A stretch of DNA of 28,445 bases, taken from contig CAZOKO010000024.1 in assembly GCA_964580455.1 (NCBI GenBank), forward strand, positions 1 through 28,445, given 5' to 3'. The position numbers and the translations under genes are program-made. Position 1 is the first letter of the stretch, and every line of letters begins with the position of its first letter. The notes below the pieces were generated by a model, which ran no database searches, was not told the origin of the DNA, and saw only the letters and a program-made list of their open reading frames with translations. Source of the stretch: CAZOKO01 sp964580455. GTDB lineage: Bacteria; Desulfobacterota; WTBG01. Below, one piece after another: positions 14,793-21,586 of this stretch.

Positions 14793-16682
14793 ATGAAAAT
14801 CTTAGTTAAGAAGTTTTTAGATAAAGAAATCTCTCGAAGGGGCTTTATGAAGGGAATGGTTGCCTTAGGGTTTAGTACGAATGCAATAGATTCGGTACTC
14901 AATTCGATTGCTTATGCTGAGACAACACCTCCATCAGGGGGCAGGAGCTTTACAGGAACAGGGGCAGAGGTTTTGCTCGAAACCTTGAAAGCGGCTGGTG
15001 TCGAATACATCTTCAATTCTAACAGCACGGGTCAGTACTCACTGTACGATGCCCTAATAGACCGGCCTGAGTTGAAGCTTATTCTTGCGCTTCAGGAAGG
15101 GCAGGCGGCCAGCATGGCTCAGGGCTATGAACTTGGAAGCGGTAAACCTGCTGTTCTTTTCATGCCAGGGGTTGGCATTCCCCATGCTTCCAACAATCTC
15201 TATAATGCCTGGAAGGACCGTTCAGCAATCGCGGTGTTAACCGACGGCGGTTACAGCGAGTTTCTGGGACGCGACATGTTTGAGCAGGTGGATGACTGGT
15301 TGGAACCCCTGGAGCAGTTCTCAAAGTGGAGCTGGCATGTCAAATATCCTCAAAGGATCGGTGAAATGGTGAGAAGGGCAATCAAAGTTTCTACCACTCC
15401 TCCGGGAGGGCCAGTTTACATCAGATTTCCCATTGATATTCTGGGAAAAAGCAATGTAAGGGACACAATTTACCCTCAGAGCAAGTTTGCTGTGCCTATG
15501 AAAATCGAACCCAACCAGCAACTCATAGAGAAAACGGCCAAGTTGCTGGTCGAAGCAAAGAATCCCTTGATACATGTGGGGGCAGAGGTAACCCGTGCGA
15601 AAGCAAATGAGGAACTCATCGAACTGGCTGAACTTCTTTCCATACCCGTTTCTCAGGGGGTGAGCTGTTACGGGGATTTTCCCTTCAAGCACCCTCTCTT
15701 TGCAGGCTTTTACGGAATGGGTCCTTTTACTTACTCAATGGGAATAGATACCTTTTTAAATCTGGGTGCTCTCATGCCAGACCCGGGCTTTATAACCAAT
15801 CCTGTTTCCGACACCTGCAAAGTCATCCACGCCCGTATTGAATATGAGGACATTGCCAACATCTATCCAACTGATGTAGCGATTGCAGCAGATATCAAGG
15901 AAACAATTCAGGCGCTTACTGCTTCTATCAAGGGGATGCTTACCAAGACACGGATTGATTCCCTGAAAGCTGGCCGTCTGGAAAAGGTCAAAAAACAGCT
16001 CGCGGAGGCTCAAAGGAAACGCGAAGAGGAAGCCAAGGAAATATGGAACAGTAGTCCCCTTTCCTGGGAGCGATTGTCAGTTGAGATGGATAAAGTGCTG
16101 GAGGACGATGCCTGTATTGTTTCCGAACTGGATGCCCGGATTCCCTACTATTGGATGGATTTCGATAGGGGGAAAAAGACCCTGATTGGACAGACAACTG
16201 GGTTTGCCCTTGGCTGGGGTGTGGGTGCGTCCCTGGGGGTGAAAATTGCCCGGCCCGACAACCAGGTCGTCTGCCTGGTAGGTGACGGAACGATGCTCTT
16301 CGGCCAGCTGGAATCCCTCTGGACTTTCTCGCGATATGATGTCCCGGTAATTATTGTTGTATTCAATAACCGCAGTTATGATGGTCCCCGGAACAGAATG
16401 TTCAATTTATCTCAACATCCTCAAGAGGAAAGGAAAGACATAGCCTGTTATCTAGGAGATCCCGATGTGAGTTTTGTTGGTGTAGCAAAGGGTTTCGGTA
16501 TTAAGGGAGAGGTAGTAGCAAGCCCTGACCAGATAAAACCTGCTATGAAACGGGCTATTCAAGCAACCAAAGATGGGAAACCCTATCTGATCGACGCTAT
16601 CCTTGCTCAAAAAGGATCTGGAGCCGGAACTAATTGGCATCCTGAAATCTCTATAGCGGCTGGAAGAAAAAAGAAAGTTTAA
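14793..16682 (+). CDS. Tat-exported thiamine-diphosphate enzyme
   Basis: A 629-residue enzyme of the acetolactate synthase/benzoylformate decarboxylase superfamily. The N-terminus is a twin-arginine signal: SRRGFMKG (R15, R16), a mild hydrophobic stretch, and a likely cleavage after AYA near residue 42. The PYR domain follows, with the cofactor-activating glutamate E102 in LALQEGQAASMAQGYE. A central domain comes next, then the PP domain with the ThDP/Mg motif GDG (497-499) through NN (525-526). The catalytic core looks complete and of normal length, but the substrate is not evident. AAGGAGA precedes the ATG. Tat export fits an enzyme that binds its cofactor in the cytoplasm before transport. 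Upstream is the XRE-PilZ regulator; no terminator is visible downstream. Confidence 0.9.
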   Translation: MKILVKKFLDKEISRRGFMKGMVALGFSTNAIDSVLNSIAYAETTPPSGGRSFTGTGAEVLLETLKAAGVEYIFNSNSTGQYSLYDALIDRPELKLILALQEGQAASMAQGYELGSGKPAVLFMPGVGIPHASNNLYNAWKDRSAIAVLTDGGYSEFLGRDMFEQVDDWLEPLEQFSKWSWHVKYPQRIGEMVRRAIKVSTTPPGGPVYIRFPIDILGKSNVRDTIYPQSKFAVPMKIEPNQQLIEKTAKLLVEAKNPLIHVGAEVTRAKANEELIELAELLSIPVSQGVSCYGDFPFKHPLFAGFYGMGPFTYSMGIDTFLNLGALMPDPGFITNPVSDTCKVIHARIEYEDIANIYPTDVAIAADIKETIQALTASIKGMLTKTRIDSLKAGRLEKVKKQLAEAQRKREEEAKEIWNSSPLSWERLSVEMDKVLEDDACIVSELDARIPYYWMDFDRGKKTLIGQTTGFALGWGVGASLGVKIARPDNQVVCLVGDGTMLFGQLESLWTFSRYDVPVIIVVFNNRSYDGPRNRMFNLSQHPQEERKDIACYLGDPDVSFVGVAKGFGIKGEVVASPDQIKPAMKRAIQATKDGKPYLIDAILAQKGSGAGTNWHPEISIAAGRKKKV

Positions 16683-16749
16683 TTAATCATTTGTAAACTT
16701 TGCAGCAGGAATGACAAATTTGGACTTTTTCGACTTTCTCAACTGTATG

Positions 16750-16857
16750 TCACACTAAACTAGCAGAAAAATTGAATGACTTCTTTTGAATCATCTCTGC
16801 TAGTTCTGTCCTTTTAACAGGCTCCAATGCAAGTTCTCTGACATCCATGTAATTCAT
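16750..16857 (-). pseudogene. Possible 35-codon gene fragment
   Basis: The minus-strand frame begins MNYMDVRELALEPVKRTELA and ends at a stop near 16750. Its composition is protein-like, but it lacks a clear ribosome site and is very short. It may be the surviving 5' end of a deleted gene, or chance. Confidence 0.2.
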
Positions 16858-16904
16858 CGCTCATTACATCCTGTTAAGACTAATAGGCTGAAAAAGAAAA
16901 TGGA

Positions 16905-16933
16905 TTGACACGCATTAGGGACTTTGCTAAAAG
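16905..16933 (+). promoter_or_regulatory. Promoter of the second TPR gene
   Basis: TTGACA (16905-16910) and TAAAAG (16928-16933) are 17 bases apart. The leader to the ATG at 16985 would be about 45 bases. Confidence 0.55.
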
Positions 16934-16984
16934 GGTGACGATTGTTAGGAGGCCATACCATAAACCCATTAATAAGGAGGAACT

Positions 16985-17734
16985 ATGAAGAAAACTGTAC
17001 TGTGTATCGTCTTGCTTATTCTACTGATTTTTGGGACGAATAGCGTAATCCAGGCACAGGAGGCATTAAAAGGTGCAGCAGCTGATCTTGAGAAGGGTTG
17101 GCAGACTCTGGATATTCCGTTACTGGAGAAAACGGTGAAGAGTTTTGAAGAGATGGCGAAGAAAAACCCTAAGGACTACCAAGCTCCTTACTATACAGCA
17201 AAGGCCCACTTCGCCATAGCTGATTGTTTTGACATCAAAAGCGACAAGGAGTTTGACCAGACTGGGGAAGGAGATAACCATATCGATGCAGCATTAGATT
17301 TGATCAAGACCTCTCAAGGGTTAAACGAGGACAACCTTGACACACACATCCTTAAATTTAAAATCATTCGGAGAAAGATGCTTCACGTAAGCTTCCCAGG
17401 ACTCATGATGTACGTGAGTGACCGGAAGGCAGCCTATAACAGGGCAAAAGAATTGGCTCCGGATAACATCAACGTACAGCTCGTAAGTGCTATTGAGGTT
17501 GCTGAGGGGGGCTGGCCACCACCACCTCCAGAAAAACCTATCGCAGAATTTGAAAAACTTCTAAAAAAAGACCCCAAGATGGCTGATGCCTACTACGAAA
17601 TCGGGTATATCTGGGAGAAGGCCAAGAAATTGGATGATGCCAAGAAGAATTATAAAAAGGCCCTGGAATTGAACCCCAATCATCACTGGGCGAAGAAGAA
17701 ATTAAAAGGCCTTGCCAGTAGTTCAGGGGCTTAA
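16985..17734 (+). CDS. Secreted TPR-repeat protein (paralogue 2)
   Basis: A 249-residue exported protein. The signal peptide is residues 1-24 (hydrophobic LCIVLLILLIFG, cleavage near IQA-QE). The rest is helical; the last two units are clear TPRs (KDPKMADAYYEIGYIWEKAK, KKNYKKALELNPNHHWAKKK). Between the halves lie FPGLMMY and a proline run GGWPPPPPEKP, matching the GYPTLLRY and KPPDHGGG positions of the protein at 9078-9893. AAGGAGG sits 5 bases before the ATG. It has its own promoter and a strong terminator, so it is monocistronic. A periplasmic scaffolding role is likely; the partner is unknown. Confidence 0.8.
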   Translation: MKKTVLCIVLLILLIFGTNSVIQAQEALKGAAADLEKGWQTLDIPLLEKTVKSFEEMAKKNPKDYQAPYYTAKAHFAIADCFDIKSDKEFDQTGEGDNHIDAALDLIKTSQGLNEDNLDTHILKFKIIRRKMLHVSFPGLMMYVSDRKAAYNRAKELAPDNINVQLVSAIEVAEGGWPPPPPEKPIAEFEKLLKKDPKMADAYYEIGYIWEKAKKLDDAKKNYKKALELNPNHHWAKKKLKGLASSSGA

Positions 17735-17752
17735 TTTAATCTTGATTAAAAG

Positions 17753-17781
17753 AAAAGGGAAGGTTTTTACCTTCCCTTTTT
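17753..17781 (+). terminator. Terminator after the second TPR gene
   Basis: AAAAGGGAAGGT (17753-17764), a 4-base T loop, and the perfect complement (17769-17780) with a T tail. It is a 12-bp stem 18 bases after the stop codon. Confidence 0.9.
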
Positions 17782-17809
17782 AATTATTGTTATTATTGTA
17801 AACTAAATT

Positions 17810-18442
17810 ATGGTGTCATTCGTCATATACTATAGAAGAAAAATAAAAAGGCGATCCAAATTGTTAGATAACGACAATCAGATTACACAGCTGGTAGAAC
17901 AAGCAATAATAGGAAACAAGACCTCACTGGAGCAACTGCTGGATCATTTTTATGATGACATTTTCCGTATGGTGTATTATCGGCTCCCCACCCGGATGGA
18001 TGCGGAAGATTTAACTCAAGAGGTTTTCATGCAGATGATAAAGAGTTTGCCTAATTTAAAAGATTCAAGCTTATTAAGACCATGGTTGTTTCGTATTGCT
18101 TTAAACCGTGTCAGAGACTTTCATCGAAAAAAGAGCATTTTATCTTTTTTCGGATCAACAGCAGAAAAAGACGTCGATGCCTCGGTTAATGCAGATAATT
18201 ACTCTGACCCTTCAAAGAATATAATGGATAAGGAATTTCGGTTTCAGCTCAGGAAGTTCTCTGAAAATTTGTCACGATGGGAACGGGAGGTATTTACCCT
18301 GAGATTTTTGGACCAGTTAGAGATTAAGGAAATTGTTCAGATTCTGCAGAAAAATGAAAACACAGTTAAAACTCATTTATACAGAGCACTGAAAAAATTC
18401 CGGGGTAACCGTGAACTTTATTCCCTACTTTTAGGAGAATAA
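17810..18442 (+). CDS. ECF-type RNA polymerase sigma factor
   Basis: A 210-residue sigma-70 family protein with only regions 2 and 4. Region 2 shows DAEDLTQEVFMQMIKSL and RPWLFRIALNRVRDFHRKK. Region 4 shows LSRWEREVFTLRFLDQLEIKEI and NENTVKTHLYRALKKFR. It should direct polymerase to a small envelope-linked regulon and be held inactive by the anti-sigma factor encoded 2 bases downstream. The ATG at 17810 is the longest start but has no ribosome site and lies just 28 bases after the previous terminator. A TATACT at 17826 and a TTG at 17860 (LLDNDNQ) leave a shorter 194-residue form possible. Region 2 is unaffected by that choice. Confidence 0.92.
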   Translation: MVSFVIYYRRKIKRRSKLLDNDNQITQLVEQAIIGNKTSLEQLLDHFYDDIFRMVYYRLPTRMDAEDLTQEVFMQMIKSLPNLKDSSLLRPWLFRIALNRVRDFHRKKSILSFFGSTAEKDVDASVNADNYSDPSKNIMDKEFRFQLRKFSENLSRWEREVFTLRFLDQLEIKEIVQILQKNENTVKTHLYRALKKFRGNRELYSLLLGE

Positions 18443-18444
18443 TT

Positions 18445-18942
18445 ATGAAAAACCAAGATGTACATCTTAATGAAGATCAAATTATTCGTGTTATTGTGGA
18501 TGAAAATGACCTAACCACTACCGAGCAAAATCACCTTTCAAACTGTTCTATGTGTCAGAAAGAAAAACAGGAGTTTGAACAGGTGCTAAGCCGCATGGGA
18601 GATATGTCACAAGAACTGGTGCCTTCACCACGGAGAAGGTTCGTATTCACTCCTCAGAAAATCCGTAGTTCGTTTAGATGGCAACCAGCCTTGATAACCG
18701 GATTCGTAATAGTTCTGTTAATAATGGGAATTTGGTGGAGCTCTCTTTTTAACAGATTTCAAGAAAATGGATCCGTGCAAATTGTCCAGAAAATGGAGAC
18801 TGATCAACAGTTTGTGGCAGAAATTACATTGGTAGAAGATTATGCTCTCCCAGACCGTTATCTTGATATTATAGGCAATCCCATTGATGATGACTATGAT
18901 TATTATAATGATGAATTTTGGGAATTTATTCTTCCTTTGTAG
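18445..18942 (+). CDS. Zinc-type anti-sigma factor, single membrane span
   Basis: A 165-residue protein. The cytoplasmic N-terminus has the HX3CX2C zinc anti-sigma motif (H30, C34, C37 in NHLSNCSMC), which would clamp the sigma factor encoded just upstream. One membrane span covers about residues 81-100 (ALITGFVIVLLIMGIWW). About 65 residues lie outside and end in a very acidic, tyrosine-rich tail (NPIDDDYDYYNDEFWEF). AGGAG precedes the ATG, 2 bases after the sigma stop, so translation is coupled. Signal sensing by the outer tail, perhaps with the Spy-like protein, is inference. Confidence 0.88.
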   Translation: MKNQDVHLNEDQIIRVIVDENDLTTTEQNHLSNCSMCQKEKQEFEQVLSRMGDMSQELVPSPRRRFVFTPQKIRSSFRWQPALITGFVIVLLIMGIWWSSLFNRFQENGSVQIVQKMETDQQFVAEITLVEDYALPDRYLDIIGNPIDDDYDYYNDEFWEFILPL

Positions 18943-19014
18943 GAAGATCAAAACACTGTGTAGGAAAATCCTGCACTTAAAATTTATAACCTAAAATCAA
19001 TAAGGAGGTAAAAA

Positions 19015-19491
19015 ATGAGAAGATTAGTGTTTTATATGTTGATTTGTTTTTTTGTACTGTCAGGAGTCAGCATGGCACGGGATCGTAGCTATTCTAGAGA
19101 TGGAATGGAGGGTTTGCCCCGTGGTAAATGGTGGAGAATGCCAGAAGTGTCAAGCGATCTGAAAATAAGCTCTGATGAGCAAGCAAAACTTGACGATCTA
19201 CATTATAAACACCGAAATCAGATGATAGACCACGAAAGCGTGTTAAAAAAGGCACAGATTGCACTAGAGTGGTTTATCGAAAAAGAAAAATTAGATGAAT
19301 CAGCTTGCAAAGATCAGTTTCAAAAGGTGCTTGAGGCTCGCAATGAGCTTTCAACTGAACGTTATAATTTTCTAATCGAAGTGCGGAAGTTACTGGGTTA
19401 TGAAAGGTTTTTGCAACTCAAACCAAAATTCTACGAACTCAGGAAGGAGAAATCGCGAAAGGATGGTGACAGAAGAGAGCCTAAAAGATAG
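19015..19491 (+). CDS. Spy/CpxP/CnrX-like periplasmic protein
   Basis: A 158-residue exported protein. The signal peptide is residues 1-21 (FYMLICFFVLSGVSMA). The mature part is all-helical with a long hairpin: LKISSDEQAKLDDLHYKHRNQ, then KLDESACKDQFQKVLEARNEL and YNFLIEVRKLLGYERFLQLK. This is the layout of the LTxxQ/Spy-CpxP and heavy-metal-resistance (CnrX, ZraP) families, which act as periplasmic chaperones or metal/stress sensors. A strong AAGGAGG precedes the ATG. It lies 72 bases after the anti-sigma gene and closes the sigma/anti-sigma/sensor unit, ahead of a terminator. The ligand is unknown. Confidence 0.75.
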   Translation: MRRLVFYMLICFFVLSGVSMARDRSYSRDGMEGLPRGKWWRMPEVSSDLKISSDEQAKLDDLHYKHRNQMIDHESVLKKAQIALEWFIEKEKLDESACKDQFQKVLEARNELSTERYNFLIEVRKLLGYERFLQLKPKFYELRKEKSRKDGDRREPKR

Positions 19492-19568
19492 AAGTGATAG
19501 ATCATAACAGGTTAATTGCATAAGAAAGACCGAAAAGATATAAAGCATTACACAAAAAATCTATAATA

Positions 19569-19599
19569 ATGATCCCTCCTATTGAATAGGAGGGATCAT
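19569..19599 (+). terminator. Hairpin terminator of the ECF sigma unit
   Basis: ATGATCCCTCCTAT (19569-19582), a 3-base loop, and the perfect complement (19586-19599). The T tail is poor (attatatt), so it may also act as an mRNA end-protecting hairpin. Confidence 0.7.
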
Positions 19600-19715
19600 A
19601 TTATATTGATGAGAAAACTGCCGTAGTTTTCCGGAATATTGCAAAACCAAAAAGTCCAAATTTGCATTATTCACTTTTTTTGAGACACATTGGCAGAAAA
19701 GGACTATTTTTGGCC

Positions 19716-19764
19716 TTGACAATATCAAACAAATGTTTTAAAATGATGTTTAAAACATTTGTTT
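19716..19764 (+). promoter_or_regulatory. RND operon promoter with twin TetR-type operator
   Basis: TTGACA (19716-19721) and TAAAAT (19739-19744) are spaced 17 bases apart, a near-consensus promoter. A perfect inverted repeat with 16-base arms (AAACAAATGTTTTAAA, 19727-19742; complement 19749-19764) covers the spacer, the -10 and the start site. Each arm holds its own small dyad, AAACA-N2-TGTTT (19727-19738 and 19753-19764), with centres 26 bases apart. This suits two TetR-family dimers and autorepression of the operon. Confidence 0.8.
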
Positions 19765-19788
19765 TAATATTGGATGGGGGTTCATTCT

Positions 19789-20433
19789 ATGGACAAACAA
19801 GAAAATGACCATAAGAAGACCAAAGAACGTATCCTACGGGTTGCATGCGAAGTCTTTGCCGAACGGGGATTTCGCAACACCACAATACGCGACATCTGTC
19901 AGCAGGCCCACGTAAACGTTGCGGCTGTTAATTATTATTTTAACAGTAAGGATGAGCTTTATGAAACGGTTTGCAAATACATTTTTGGACTTTCTGTTGA
20001 AAATGCGGAGCCTAGATTTGAGTTGGGAGAAAAAAGGAAACCTGAAGAAAAGTTGAAGGCATTTATTGAAGCTTTATTGCTAACCGTCCTTTATAAGGAT
20101 CGTTCCAATTGGAGGGAGATGATTATGGGCCGGGAAATGGTCGAGCCGACCAATGCCCTTAACATTGTCATTGAAGACATGATTAAGCCACGTTTTCAAC
20201 AACTGCATGTGATTGTAAAGACCCTTCTGGGAGAAAACGCTGAAGATGAAGCCGTGCGCAGGTGCTGCTTAAGTATTACCGGTCAGTGCCTGTATTACCG
20301 GTTTTGTCAGCCCGTTGTGCTTCAACTGAATCCACGACAAACATTCGATCAGGCGGGGATTGAAAAACTGGCGGAGCATATCACGCAGTTTTCATTACAT
20401 GCTGTTAAACAGCTTGCATCCGAAGACAAATAG
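19789..20433 (+). CDS. TetR/AcrR family repressor, CecR-like
   Basis: A 214-residue transcriptional repressor. The N-terminal TetR helix-turn-helix is clear (ERILRVACEVFAERGFRNTTI, ICQQAHVNVAAVNYYFNSKDELY). The C-terminal ligand domain (EKLKAFIEALLLTVLYKD, WREMIMGREMVEPT, SITGQCLYYRFCQPVV) matches the CecR (DUF1956) type. The ATG at 19789 is preferred because a GGGGG lies 8 bases upstream; an in-frame ATG at 19774 would add five residues but has no ribosome site. It is the first gene of the efflux operon and very likely binds the twin operator at its own promoter, with release by a pump substrate. Confidence 0.92.
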   Translation: MDKQENDHKKTKERILRVACEVFAERGFRNTTIRDICQQAHVNVAAVNYYFNSKDELYETVCKYIFGLSVENAEPRFELGEKRKPEEKLKAFIEALLLTVLYKDRSNWREMIMGREMVEPTNALNIVIEDMIKPRFQQLHVIVKTLLGENAEDEAVRRCCLSITGQCLYYRFCQPVVLQLNPRQTFDQAGIEKLAEHITQFSLHAVKQLASEDK

Positions 20434-20443
20434 AGAGGATAAC

Positions 20444-21586
20444 ATGCAGAGAAAGATACTTTTTTTAATACCCATTTTTATCCTGGCAGCAGGTTTTTTG
20501 GCCATGCAATTCCTGTCCAGCTTTAAAACAACTCCGGCCAAAGAGAAACCCAAACAAAGCATAAAAATTGTAGAAACACGAGTCATAGCACAGCAAGATG
20601 TGCCTGCAGAAATTATTGCCTATGGCCGCCTGGCATCTTCCCAGCCCGTCATTTTATACAGTGAAGTTGACGGTACGCTTGAGCGTGGTGACCTACCCTT
20701 TCGTCCCGGCCAGTCATTCAAAAAGGGTGACTTGCTGCTTAAAATTGATACTCGCCAGATTAAGCTGGATATAAACACATCCAAGAGTGAACTGCTGACT
20801 GCGCTTGCATCGGTACTGCCGGAAATAAAGGTTGACTTTCCAGAAGAATTTTCAGTCTGGCAAGATTATTTTAACAACTGCCGATTTGACAAACGAATTC
20901 CTGAACTGCCTGCGGCAGCCAACCAGAAAATCAAGCTCTATCTTTCACGGTTCAATGTTTACAAGATTTACTTTACCATTCGCGATTTGGAAATTCTTCA
21001 TGAGAAACATTTTTTCTATGCCCCATTTGACGGATCGATCATCACGGCTGATCTGCGGGTTGGTTCAAATGCTCGCCCTGGCACCCGTCTGGGAGAAATC
21101 ATCAACTTGGAAAACCTTGAGGCAGAAATGCCGGTTTCGGCCGATGATATTCAGTGGATCGACCGCAGCCGGTCAGTCACATTAACCTCATCTGAAATAG
21201 AGGGTATCTGGACTGGCAGTATCCGCCGGATTGGAAAGACCATCGACAAACGAACGCAAACGGTACAGACATATATCGCAGTTGATCAACCAGGAGATGA
21301 CAACCTTTATGACGGCGTGTTTCTCAAAGCGACAATACCCGGCAAGATCATTCCCAATGCCTTTGTTGTACCTCGTAAGGCACTGTATGAACAGGAATTC
21401 GTCTATGTCATAGAGAACGAAAGGCTTTCCTACCGCCAAGTGCAGATTGTCCGCAGGCAGCCCGAATATGTCATTGTAAACGATGGCCTTAAAGATGGTG
21501 ACCTGCTGGTGGTCGAGATGCTACAGGGGGTTGCCACGGGAATGCTTGCACGACCGAAAGAAAAAAGCAGAGAGGATGAGGGCTGA
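20444..21586 (+). CDS. RND efflux periplasmic adaptor (membrane fusion protein)
   Basis: A 380-residue periplasmic adaptor that links the RND pump to the TolC-type channel. One N-terminal membrane anchor covers residues 4-25. The two halves of the lipoyl domain are EVDGTLERGDLPFRPGQSFKKGD and APFDGSIITADLRVGSNARPG. Between them lies a short, unusual insert (PEEFSVWQDYFNNCRFDKRI) in place of a long coiled hairpin. Beta-barrel and membrane-proximal domains follow, ending GLKDGDLLVVEMLQGV. The start at 20444 has GAGAGGAT just upstream; the frame is open to 20360 but that part overlaps the repressor gene. Its stop overlaps the pump ATG by one base. Confidence 0.92.
   Translation: MQRKILFLIPIFILAAGFLAMQFLSSFKTTPAKEKPKQSIKIVETRVIAQQDVPAEIIAYGRLASSQPVILYSEVDGTLERGDLPFRPGQSFKKGDLLLKIDTRQIKLDINTSKSELLTALASVLPEIKVDFPEEFSVWQDYFNNCRFDKRIPELPAAANQKIKLYLSRFNVYKIYFTIRDLEILHEKHFFYAPFDGSIITADLRVGSNARPGTRLGEIINLENLEAEMPVSADDIQWIDRSRSVTLTSSEIEGIWTGSIRRIGKTIDKRTQTVQTYIAVDQPGDDNLYDGVFLKATIPGKIIPNAFVVPRKALYEQEFVYVIENERLSYRQVQIVRRQPEYVIVNDGLKDGDLLVVEMLQGVATGMLARPKEKSREDEG

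Larger units (their letters stand above)
16683..16984. other. Spacer between the ThDP enzyme and second TPR gene
   Basis: About 300 bases. A 16-base block CAAATTTGGACTTTTT (16715-16730) recurs inverted at 19649-19664. A minus-strand frame of 35 codons (16857-16750), reading like the first residues of a protein (VRELALEPVKRTELAEM), may be a gene fragment. The TPR promoter lies at the right end. Confidence 0.4.

Noticed and set aside
17782..17812. 'ttattattgttattattgt' as a regulatory tandem repeat before the sigma gene
   Set aside because: Short AT-rich slippage sequence directly after a terminator; no evidence that it does anything.
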